Origin: Archangium sp.
GTDB taxonomy: Bacteria; Myxococcota; Myxococcia; Myxococcales; Myxococcaceae
Direction: 5' to 3'
Length of the DNA: 64,000 bases
NCBI GenBank assembly: GCA_030695565.1
Contig: JAUYRZ010000034.1
Coordinates: forward strand, 17,192 to 81,191
The position numbers were made by a program, and so were the translations under genes. Below the pieces are notes generated by a model, which saw only the letters and a program-made list of their open reading frames with translations, was not told where the DNA came from and ran no database searches. The first letter of the stretch is position 1. Each line of letters opens with the position of its first letter. Shown here in pieces: positions 56,788 to 64,000 of the stretch.

Positions 56788-56806
56788 GTTGTGTCAGACA
56801 GCGTGC

Positions 56807-58165
56807 ATGCGCCGTGGCTTGCTCGCTCTGTTCGTTCTCCTGACGTCCTGCGGGCCTGAGTTCAGCGGCGAAGCGTGGACCAGCCAGCGATCGGCGCTCA
56901 CCTCGGTGACGGGCTTCGGCTCGAACCCCGGTGGACTCACGCTGTTCATTCACGAGCCGGCATCGCTGGGCACCAACGTGCCGCTGGTGGTGGCGATGCA
57001 CGGCTGCAGTCAGACCGCCGACGGCTACGTGCCCGCGGGCTGGAACACGCTCGCTGATCAACATCGCTTCCTCGTCGCGTATCCGCAGACCACCGGCAAC
57101 GCGGGGTGCTTCGACTGGTTCTCCGGCAGTCAGCAGACCCGCAACGGGGCGCAAGTCACTTCGATCCTTCAGATGGTGCAGCACCTGGTCACCACGCGCG
57201 GCGTCGATCCTTCGCGTGTGTACGTCACGGGTCTGTCGGCCGGCGGTGCGATGACCGGTGTGTTGCTCGCGGTCGCGCCCGATGTGTTCTCTCGCGGGGC
57301 GATCATGTCGGCGCTTCCGTTTGCGTGCGCGACGTCGCAGCTGCAGGGACTCAACTGCATGAACGCTCCGCCTGATCAGACGCCCGCGCAGTGGGGGGCC
57401 CTGGTGCGTGCGGTGTCGGGTTCGAATGCTGCGCCGCGGGTGTCGATCTGGCACGGCACCAGCGACAGCACGGTTCGCGTCGGCAACCTTCAGGAGCAGG
57501 TCGACCAGTGGACTGACGTAAACGCGATCGACGTGACGGCCGATGTGACCACCACCATCGGCATCGCCACGCGCCGTGAGTTCAAGAACGCCGCGGGCCT
57601 CACGCTGGTCGAGTCGTGGAGTCTCGCTGGCATGGGTCACGGCACTGCGATCGATGTCGCGAGTGGGTGTGGCACCGCGAGCGCGTTCATCCTGGACGTC
57701 GATGTCTGTTCTTCCCGATTCGCCGCTGAGTTCTTCGGGCTCACCTCGACGAGTGATGCGGGCGTGCCGTCGACCGATGCGGGCGTGGTGGTTCCGGATG
57801 CCGGGAGTCCTGATGCTGGCTCGTCAGCGTGCCTGGGTGAGTGGTTCGCCACGAACGTGAGTCACTTCAACTCCGGGCGGGCGGTGTTGTGTTCGGGGCG
57901 ATACTGCGCGGTCGGCTCGGGCGATTTGCTCGGAGACAGCCTCGACATGACGTGGGTGCGGCAGACGGGCACGACCCGCTTTGAAGCAGGTCGGTGCTCG
58001 GTTCAGCCTGACGCGGGTGTTGGCGGCGGGAGCGGTGGTGGCAGCGCGACTGGCGGCGGAGGAGGCGCAGCGAATCCATCTGGATGCGGCTGTGTGAGCG
58101 TCGAGCCGATCGCGCTTTCACTCATCTCGCTCTACCTCGTGCGCAGACGCAGACAGACGACCTGA
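56807..58165 (+). CDS. Secreted PHB-depolymerase-like esterase with MYXO-CTERM signal
   Basis: 452 residues from the ATG at 56807: signal MRRGLLALFVLLTSCG. The CE1/LpqC-type hydrolase has oxyanion region VVAMHGCSQTADGY, nucleophile GLSAGGAMTG, acid HGTSDSTV and His GMGHGTAID. Asp-Ala-Gly repeats follow. The last roughly 30 residues are PSGCGCVSVEPIALSLISLY followed by an Arg cluster (RRRRQ). Gly-Cys-Gly-Cys, one hydrophobic span and Arg tail form the MYXO-CTERM sorting pattern. The enzyme is probably processed and displayed on the outer surface. Likely acts on polyhydroxyalkanoate or acetylated polysaccharide. Confidence 0.8.
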   Translation: MRRGLLALFVLLTSCGPEFSGEAWTSQRSALTSVTGFGSNPGGLTLFIHEPASLGTNVPLVVAMHGCSQTADGYVPAGWNTLADQHRFLVAYPQTTGNAGCFDWFSGSQQTRNGAQVTSILQMVQHLVTTRGVDPSRVYVTGLSAGGAMTGVLLAVAPDVFSRGAIMSALPFACATSQLQGLNCMNAPPDQTPAQWGALVRAVSGSNAAPRVSIWHGTSDSTVRVGNLQEQVDQWTDVNAIDVTADVTTTIGIATRREFKNAAGLTLVESWSLAGMGHGTAIDVASGCGTASAFILDVDVCSSRFAAEFFGLTSTSDAGVPSTDAGVVVPDAGSPDAGSSACLGEWFATNVSHFNSGRAVLCSGRYCAVGSGDLLGDSLDMTWVRQTGTTRFEAGRCSVQPDAGVGGGSGGGSATGGGGGAANPSGCGCVSVEPIALSLISLYLVRRRRQTT

Positions 58166-58358
58166 GGCTCTGAGAAAGGCGGTCGTTTGACGTGCTCCGA
58201 AGTTGCACGTCGCGCGCAGGCCTCTCGACTTCGGGCGTGGATGTTCAGGTGGCGAGGTGGGGCCCGAGTCACGGGTCCCCAGCGTCCTCGCATCGCGCCG
58301 AGGGCCCGCCAGATTTCTTGCCGGGCCCACACCTGCAAGCACCGCCTTCCCTTCAGGC

Positions 58359-58823
58359 TCAGCCAAGAATGGCTCGGCGCCTCGCGAGACTCTCCGCCGG
58401 CCACTCCTTCTCGAGCTCGTAGAATTCAGCGAACACCTTCGCGCTCGCCGGCAACTGCACCCACGGAACCTTCGACCTCGTGAAGATGTGCACGTCGGGC
58501 GCGAACGTGTGCGGCGCATCGAGCGTCGAGACGCGCACGAACCTCAGCGCCGGCCTGCGCCCGTAGTCGCTCCACACCGCCACCAGGCACGTCGGACACC
58601 GATAGATGTCGTGCGCCCGCCCGCTCTCGGTTGGCATCGAGGTCATGGTGAGCGTCCCCGTCACCACGATGCGATCCGTCTCGATCAATCCGTTGATCAC
58701 GAACGCGCTGCCGGTCTGCCGCTGACACAGCGTGCAGTGACAGCAATGCACGAACATCGGAGCCGCCAACAACTCATACCGGACCGCGGAGCAGGAACAC
58801 CCACCGGTGAGGCGAGAGATCAT
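58359..58823 (-). CDS. GFA-family (CENP-V/GFA) zinc enzyme
   Basis: 154 residues. The zinc ligands of the glutathione-dependent formaldehyde-activating fold are present: GGCSCSAVRYEL, HCCHCTLCQRQTGSAF and YRCPTCLVAVW. The protein is short and cytoplasmic. The annotated name comes from the founding member; most relatives bind S-conjugates whose identity is unknown. It is convergent with the esterase, separated by a 193-bp non-coding gap with an inverted repeat (GGGCCCG-N13-CGGGCCC), possibly a terminator for either gene. Confidence 0.85.
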   Translation of the reverse strand: MISRLTGGCSCSAVRYELLAAPMFVHCCHCTLCQRQTGSAFVINGLIETDRIVVTGTLTMTSMPTESGRAHDIYRCPTCLVAVWSDYGRRPALRFVRVSTLDAPHTFAPDVHIFTRSKVPWVQLPASAKVFAEFYELEKEWPAESLARRRAILG

Positions 58824-58911
58824 GGCACTCCATACCGTGAGTGGCGCTTCCTTGTTTCAGTCACAACGGCTCGGCTGTTCATCCAACGCAAGGTCGGCTC
58901 TGCTCCGCCGA

Positions 58912-61248
58912 ATGCGGAAGCTGATCCTCACCACCTTCTTCCTCTGCGCCTGTACGGGTACGGTCGGCACCACCACCCCACCACCTCCTGACTCCGGCGA
59001 GCCGCCCATCATCGAAGGTGACGGAGGCACCGGCTCAGGCTGCGAGGTGCTCGCGCTCATGCAGGCGCGCTGCACCAGCTGCCACGGAGACCTGCCCACG
59101 CAAGGCGCTCCGATGCCGCTCACCACGCTCGCAGATCTCCGCGCGGGCTCGGTGCGGCACCCCGGCCAATCCCACGCGCAACGCTCGGCCGCCCGCATGC
59201 GCGACACCACGTTGCCGATGCCGCCCGCTCCGCACGCGCCCGCCACGGCCGATGAAGCCGCGCTGATCGAAGCGTGGATCAGCTCGGGCCAGACCGGCTG
59301 CGCCAATCCCGACGCGGGCGTCACCGACGCAGGTACGCGCGTCGAGCTCGATCCCAACCTCATTCCCCAGGCCGAGCTCTTCGCGTGCACCGCGGGCGTG
59401 CAATCCGACGCGACCACGCGCCTCCGCAGGCTCAATCGTTGGCAGTGGACGCGCAACGTAGGCGGCGCGGTCACCCGCAGCTGGACGGGCTTCAGCTTCT
59501 TCGACAACCCGTTCGATCCCAGCGCAGGCGAGCCGTACAGCACCTGGGCCACCGACGAGACGCTCGACGACGCGACGGTCGAACTCTTCCTGCCCGTGCT
59601 CGGAGAAGCAGGCCCTCCGTGGGCCGGGCCGTACACCGGGAGCAACCGGCTCGAGCGGCTCCGCACCGACACTTCGTTGCGCTGCATGTACCAGGACGAC
59701 CAACCCACGCAGGCGTGCATGCGCCACTACCTCGCGGTGTTCCTCGAGCACGGCGTGTACTTCCGCCCGCCGCGCACCGATGAACTCGATCGACTGCTCG
59801 CCTTCGCCACCACGGTGATCTCGCAAGAGCCCGCACCCGATGGCGGCAACGACACGCGCACGGCCTCCATCACCCGCATCTCGAACGCCGCCTGGCTCAC
59901 CACCGGCGCGCTCTTCCGCGAAGAAATGGGCACGCCCACCGACGCGGGCCGCACTGCGCTGACCGCGTCTGAGCTCGCGCAACAGCTCGCCTACGCCATC
60001 GGCAGCCGCGCTCCGGGAGCCACGCCCACCTGGGCCTATCCCGATTACTCGGCGCCGCCCGAAGGCCATCTCTCGGACATCGTGGGCGCCGCGAAAGACG
60101 GCGGCATCTTCGTGAGCAGCCAGGTCGACGCGCTGTTGCGTGCGAACGCAGGCGGCACCGACGTGACCCGCTTCGATCTCGTGCAGGACTACCGGGAAGG
60201 GAATCGGCTCCGGCGAGGGGAGTACTGGCTCGCCGACGGCATGTCGGGCTTCTTCCGCGAGTGGCTCGGCTACGCCAACGTGGCCACCGTCTTCAAGGAG
60301 CGGCCCGAAGCCACCTCTCGTTTCGACGACGGAGGCATGAGCCCCTACCGGCCGCAGCTCTCCGCCTACAGCAACCTGCTGAGCGGCTACTACGGCTACG
60401 AGTCGACCCTCGTGCAGCAACTGGACGACGTGGTGGCGCGCGTGGTGGTGGCCGACACCGACGTGCTCGAGAACCTGCTCACCACGCGGCAATTCTATCT
60501 GGCCTCCAACGCGAACCCCGGCAGCGCGGGCGCAGCCATCGCGCTCACCGGGCAGATCTACGGCACCGAACAGGCCATCGCCCCGACACACGCGTCGCGC
60601 TGGGTCACCCTGCCCTCCACCGAGCGTGCGGGCGTGCTCACCCACCCCGCCTGGCTCAGCGCGCATGGTGGCAACTTCGAAGACGATCCCTCCATCGTGC
60701 ACCGCGGCAAGTGGGTGCGGGAGAACCTGCTGTGCGGCTGGGTGCCTCCGCTCAGCTCGGTGCGCGTGGTCGCCCAGGTCGGGCCACACGCCGACGACAA
60801 GAATGCGCGGCGACGGCTCGAAGACGCCACCGGCGGCGCGCAGTGTCAGGGCTGCCACTCGTTGATGAACCCGCTGGGAAACCCCTTCGAGATCTACAAC
60901 CAGGCCGGGTACCTGCGCCGGGTCGATCACGCGGTCGATGGGGGTTGGGGCCCGCCCGACGGAACCAGCACGCTCTCGAACATGCCCGACCCCGCGCTCA
61001 ATGGGCCGGTGCGCGACGCGGTGGACTTCAGCGAGAAGCTCGCCGCATCGCCGTACGTGAAGCGCTGCTTCGTGCGTCAGGCCTTCCGCTACTTCATGGG
61101 CCGGGCCGAGAACCGCACCGACGCCTGCACGCTCGCGCAGATGGAGCAGGCCTACGACACCAACTCAGGCTCGTTCCTCTCGATGGTGAGCGCGCTGGTG
61201 ACCAGTGACACGTGGAAGACGCGCCGCGTCCCTCAAGGAGGAGAGTGA
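58912..61248 (+). CDS. DUF1592/DUF1588/DUF1585 cytochrome-c-like lipoprotein
   Basis: 778 residues from the ATG at 58912, after which FLCACTG forms a lipobox. Residue 53 starts a CTSCH haem-c site (CxxCH). A second, CQGCH, is near residue 645 (CQGCHSLMNPLGNPFE). Between them lie the DUF1592 (FFREWLGYANVATVFK) and DUF1588 (RGKWVRENLLCGWVPPLS) blocks, and at the end DUF1585 (YVKRCFVRQAFRYFMGR). These proteins are exported, and the CxxCH sites imply c-type haem. The start of the DUF1552 gene, 2 bp on, makes a fixed gene pair. The role is unknown; redox processing of a polymer is one proposal. Confidence 0.85.
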   Translation: MRKLILTTFFLCACTGTVGTTTPPPPDSGEPPIIEGDGGTGSGCEVLALMQARCTSCHGDLPTQGAPMPLTTLADLRAGSVRHPGQSHAQRSAARMRDTTLPMPPAPHAPATADEAALIEAWISSGQTGCANPDAGVTDAGTRVELDPNLIPQAELFACTAGVQSDATTRLRRLNRWQWTRNVGGAVTRSWTGFSFFDNPFDPSAGEPYSTWATDETLDDATVELFLPVLGEAGPPWAGPYTGSNRLERLRTDTSLRCMYQDDQPTQACMRHYLAVFLEHGVYFRPPRTDELDRLLAFATTVISQEPAPDGGNDTRTASITRISNAAWLTTGALFREEMGTPTDAGRTALTASELAQQLAYAIGSRAPGATPTWAYPDYSAPPEGHLSDIVGAAKDGGIFVSSQVDALLRANAGGTDVTRFDLVQDYREGNRLRRGEYWLADGMSGFFREWLGYANVATVFKERPEATSRFDDGGMSPYRPQLSAYSNLLSGYYGYESTLVQQLDDVVARVVVADTDVLENLLTTRQFYLASNANPGSAGAAIALTGQIYGTEQAIAPTHASRWVTLPSTERAGVLTHPAWLSAHGGNFEDDPSIVHRGKWVRENLLCGWVPPLSSVRVVAQVGPHADDKNARRRLEDATGGAQCQGCHSLMNPLGNPFEIYNQAGYLRRVDHAVDGGWGPPDGTSTLSNMPDPALNGPVRDAVDFSEKLAASPYVKRCFVRQAFRYFMGRAENRTDACTLAQMEQAYDTNSGSFLSMVSALVTSDTWKTRRVPQGGE

Positions 61249-61250
61249 AC

Positions 61251-62642
61251 ATGACCCGCCTGAATCGACGCACGTTGTTGAAGGGTCTGGGCTCAGGTCT
61301 CTTCGCGCCCTTCTTCCGTGAAGCCTTCGCGCAGAACGGCACGCCCGCGCGCCTGGTCATCGTCATGGAGTGCAACGGCATCTATCCGCAGACGCTGCTC
61401 TCCATGGGTGCACGCACCGCGCTCGGCGCTTCGATGATCGGCACGCGTCACAACTTCGCCGACGTGTACCCCTCGACGCCGCTCACGTTGAGGGGCGACT
61501 CGCTCTCGTCTGCTCCGTGCCTGGGCTCGTTGGCTGCGTCTTCGGGGCAGATCTCACTCGAGTCGCGCGCCGCGGTGGTGCTCGGGCTCTCCAGCACCAT
61601 CACGGGTGGTGGGCACTCCACGGGCACCGGCGCGTTGAGCTGCGCGGTCGATGGCTCGGCGCCCACCTTCGATGCGGTGATGGCGCCAAGGCTCAAACGT
61701 TCGGCGCCGTTCGATGCCATTCGCCTCGGCACGAGCTCGTCGCTCACGCCCATCGTGTACCAGTCGTGCAGCTTCGGGCCGGGCAAGCCCGCGGGCATCC
61801 TGGTGAACCCCACGCTCGCGTACGAAACGTTGTTCGGTTCGATCACCGGTGGTGCTGCCGCGGGTCAGCAGCGCAGCCAGCTCTTCGACTTCGCGCGTGA
61901 AGACGTGCGGGTGGCGTTGAGCACCTTCCGGGGGAACTCGAACGAACGACTCAAGTTGGAGCGCTACCTCACCTCGCTCGACGCGTTGCGCGCGCGCGAA
62001 GGCCTGTTGATGTCGATGGCGGGCACGGTGCAGCCGCTGTTGCCGGTCGCTCCGTCAGCCAATCCACTGCTGGGCGGCACAGGAGCGCCCGACTCACTCA
62101 AGTGGTTGGAGGCGCAGTTTCAGATCGCCACCGCCAGCTTGCTGGGTGGGCTCACCAACGTGGTGGTGCTGGCCTCGGGCTCTTCGGGGTTCGACGTGCG
62201 TTACGACTCGGTCATCGCCGGAATGGGGCGCCACGATCTGCAGCACGGCATCGACATCCCCGCGAACTGGACGGGCATCACGGGCGTCACCCGCCGCCAC
62301 GTCGAGCTGATCACGAAGCTCGCACGCACGCTGGAGTCGACGCCTGAAGTCGGCGCGTCGGGCACCATGCTGGATCACACCGCCATCCTCTATCTCTCGG
62401 ACAACGGAGAGCAGCACCACTCCACCGCGGTCGAGTGGCCGATGTTGCTGGTGGGCGGCAACGCGTTGGGCCTGCGCACGGATGGGCGCACGGTGGTGTT
62501 CCCGCGTGATGGCGCGACGGGCAATCGCCAGGTGTCGAACGTGTTCAACACGCTCGGTCACGCGTTCGGTGATTCGGGGTTCAACACCTTCGGGCTCGAA
62601 GGCCCCACCCGCATCGCGCAAGGCCCCTTGAGCGAAATCTGA
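61251..62642 (+). CDS. DUF1552 Tat-exported protein
   Basis: 463 residues with a strong AAGGAGGAGAG ribosome-binding site before the ATG at 61251. The N-terminus RRTLLKGLGSGLFAPFF has the twin-Arg pattern, so folded export by Tat. The DUF1552 body includes RLVIVMECNGIYPQTLL, GGHSTGTGALSC and YLSDNGEQHH, part of a sulfatase/alkaline-phosphatase-like fold, with possible metal-binding Asp/His residues. It is the constant partner of DUF1592-type proteins. The substrate is unknown. Confidence 0.85.
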   Translation: MTRLNRRTLLKGLGSGLFAPFFREAFAQNGTPARLVIVMECNGIYPQTLLSMGARTALGASMIGTRHNFADVYPSTPLTLRGDSLSSAPCLGSLAASSGQISLESRAAVVLGLSSTITGGGHSTGTGALSCAVDGSAPTFDAVMAPRLKRSAPFDAIRLGTSSSLTPIVYQSCSFGPGKPAGILVNPTLAYETLFGSITGGAAAGQQRSQLFDFAREDVRVALSTFRGNSNERLKLERYLTSLDALRAREGLLMSMAGTVQPLLPVAPSANPLLGGTGAPDSLKWLEAQFQIATASLLGGLTNVVVLASGSSGFDVRYDSVIAGMGRHDLQHGIDIPANWTGITGVTRRHVELITKLARTLESTPEVGASGTMLDHTAILYLSDNGEQHHSTAVEWPMLLVGGNALGLRTDGRTVVFPRDGATGNRQVSNVFNTLGHAFGDSGFNTFGLEGPTRIAQGPLSEI

Positions 62643-62667
62643 GCTCCCTCGCCCTTCGGCAGAGGGA
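62643..62667. repeat. Dispersed palindromic repeat, copy 6 (decayed)
   Basis: CTCCCTCGCCCTTCGGCAGAGGG keeps the CCCTC...GAGGG arms and the TTC loop, but with mismatches, and lacks the GGGGTGAGGGCC tail. It sits between two convergent genes. Confidence 0.45.
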
Positions 62668-62675
62668 ATGCGTGA

Positions 62676-64000
62676 TCAGAGCCAATCTGCCTTCACGTCG
62701 AGGTAGCTGCGCTCACCTGACTGACACAGCGTCACGAGCGCGGGCACCCGAGTCAGCTCGGTGCGATGCCAGTACGCACCCGCCGCTCGCAGCCCCTTCG
62801 CGAAGTCGTCATCTCGCGTGCCCAGTGAGTTGACCAACTTCGTCCACACCCAGCCGACCACCACCAGCGACAGCGCCTCCATGAAGTCAGCGGAGTGGCC
62901 GAGCATGCCTTCGACATCACCCTCCGCCCCGCGTGCACCGAGTGCAGCAGTCAGCTCGACGATCTGATCAGCACCCGTACGCAGCGCAGTGACATCGAAC
63001 GTCGCGCGCTCCAGCTCGAGTTCAATTTCCTCACGCAGCGCCATCAACGCCGCACCACCACCCGCGACCACCTTGCGGCCGAGCAGGTCGAGCCCCTGAA
63101 TCGTGGTGGTGCCTTCGTGAATGGTGTTGAGCTTCTGATCTCTCAGCCACGCCTCAGGCAGGTACTCGCTCGAGTACCCGTAGCCGCCGTGGATCTGCAG
63201 GGCGAGCGCATTGCTCTCGAAGCCCTTCTCCGAGGGGAACGTCTTGGCCATCGGGGTGAGCAAATCGAGCAGCAGCTTCGAGCGCGAACGTTCAGCTGCA
63301 TCTTCACTGTGCACGGAGAGATCCGCATACCGCGCGGTCATGCCGAGCAGGCCCAACGACCCCTCCACGATCGCCTTCTGCCGCAACAACATGCGACGCA
63401 CGTCCGCGTGTTCGGTGAGCGCAATCTGCGGCACCTTGATGTCGGCGTTGCCGATGGGCCGGCCCTGCTTGCGATCCTTCGCGTAGGCGAGCGACTCATG
63501 AAACGCGACCGACGCCGTGGCCGCGCCGTTCACGCCGACCATGATGCGCGCCTCGTTCATCATCTGAAACATGCAGCGCAGACCCTGGTTGGGTTCGCCC
63601 ACCAACCAGCCGTGGCAATCACCTTCGTCACCGAAGGAGAGCGCGAGCGAAGGCAGGCCCTTCCAGCCGATCTTGTGGATGACCCCGCTGACCTGCACGT
63701 CGTTGGGCACCAACCCCTTCGCCCCCGGCCTGAACTTCGGCACCGCAAACAACGAGATGCCCTTCGAGCCGAGCGGCGAACCGTCGATGCGCGCGAGCAC
63801 CAGGTGCACGATGTTCTCGGTGAGATCCTGATCACCACCCGAGATGAAGATCTTCGCGCCGCTGATCAAATGATGCCCACCTTCGGCCGGGCGCGCGCGC
63901 GTGGTCACATCACCCAGACTCGAGCCGGCCTGCGGCTCGGTGAGGGCCATCGTCCCCGTCCACTCACCGGACTGCATCCTCTCGAGGTACGTGCTCTTGA
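62676..64000 (-). CDS. Acyl-CoA dehydrogenase, DmdC-like (N-terminus outside window)
   Basis: About 440 residues of the C-terminal part are visible; the frame stays open to the window edge (KSTYLERMQSGEWTGTMAL), so the gene starts beyond 64000. The FAD/acyl-CoA motif MALTEPQAGSSLGD is followed by KIFISGGDQDLTENIVHLVL, LVGEPNQGLRCMF and the C-terminal helical domain with LQIHGGYGYSSEYL (active-site region) and IHEGTTTIQGLDLLGRK. The IVHLVLAR and GLRCMFQMMN blocks favour the DmdC/FadE-type group with an extended C-terminus. It oxidises an acyl-CoA, passing electrons to ETF. Confidence 0.85.
   Translation of the reverse strand, partial: KSTYLERMQSGEWTGTMALTEPQAGSSLGDVTTRARPAEGGHHLISGAKIFISGGDQDLTENIVHLVLARIDGSPLGSKGISLFAVPKFRPGAKGLVPNDVQVSGVIHKIGWKGLPSLALSFGDEGDCHGWLVGEPNQGLRCMFQMMNEARIMVGVNGAATASVAFHESLAYAKDRKQGRPIGNADIKVPQIALTEHADVRRMLLRQKAIVEGSLGLLGMTARYADLSVHSEDAAERSRSKLLLDLLTPMAKTFPSEKGFESNALALQIHGGYGYSSEYLPEAWLRDQKLNTIHEGTTTIQGLDLLGRKVVAGGGAALMALREEIELELERATFDVTALRTGADQIVELTAALGARGAEGDVEGMLGHSADFMEALSLVVVGWVWTKLVNSLGTRDDDFAKGLRAAGAYWHRTELTRVPALVTLCQSGERSYLDVKADWL

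Noticed and set aside
58166..58358. Possible gene in the 193-bp gap between the esterase and the GFA enzyme
   Set aside because: Frames there are extensions of shadows with no start signal; only an inverted repeat GGGCCCG-N13-CGGGCCC is visible.

Overview
The window is about 64 kb of very GC-rich DNA packed with genes on both strands. Several features point to a myxobacterium (Myxococcota, Archangiaceae/Myxococcaceae-like). Many lipoproteins carry Asp-Ala-Gly-rich linkers, and there is a MYXO-CTERM-type C-terminal sorting signal. Hybrid histidine kinases, a Hanks-type Ser/Thr kinase, PilZ proteins and a DUF1592/DUF1552 pair are also present. No tRNA, rRNA, CRISPR array, insertion sequence or phage gene was seen. 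Genus-level placement is inference.

Layout. 0-4.6 kb: the end of a PqqD/TPR/HlyD-like membrane protein, a Cys-rich lipoprotein, a WGR-domain ATP-dependent DNA ligase and a small lipoprotein. 4.7-14.5 kb: a six-gene minus-strand operon with overlapping start and stop codons. It encodes two paralogous double-PilZ/acyltransferase-like proteins, an HTH-receiver protein, a methyltransferase, a large HK-REC-HK hybrid kinase and a receiver-kinase. It is the best candidate here for an undescribed system. 14.7-24.7 kb: an EEP nuclease-like protein, a membrane protein, a degenerate MBL-fold protein, a GST, a lipoprotein hydrolase, a SWIM-SNF2 helicase with a neighbouring protein carrying two PARP-type zinc fingers, and a membrane kinase/sigma-54 regulator pair. 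24.7-28.3 kb: cell-envelope proteins, a protein-kinase remnant and a DUF2330 protein.

28.3-46.3 kb reads as an osmotic and ion-homeostasis region. Trehalose synthesis (otsA/otsB), a GT4 glycosyltransferase, a debranching glucosidase and a MarR regulator face a ClC chloride transporter with four CBS domains and a Crp/Fnr regulator. A perfect 16-bp palindrome lies between the two divergent units. Two overlapping alanine-dehydrogenase-like paralogs follow, then a five-gene operon with NhaA, two unknown proteins, an ArsB/NhaD-type transporter and a Ca/Na antiporter.

46.5-51.5 kb contains three broken reading frames: a split phosphofructokinase, a fatty-acid hydroxylase remnant and a TPR protein interrupted at an A8 run. 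It also holds a Ser/Thr kinase, a mutarotase and a long inverted repeat. 51.6-64 kb: a RibD-like reductase, a triple universal stress protein, two secreted esterases flanking a choice-of-anchor-D/VWA-like lipoprotein, a GFA-family enzyme, the DUF1592/DUF1552 pair and the C-terminal part of an acyl-CoA dehydrogenase that runs off the window.

A family of short palindromic repeats (CCCTCTCCC-TTC-GGGAGAGGG followed by TCGGGGTGAGGGCC) is scattered between genes. One copy lies inside a lipoprotein signal peptide. Residue numbers, domain calls and start codons come from reading the sequence; no database search was run.
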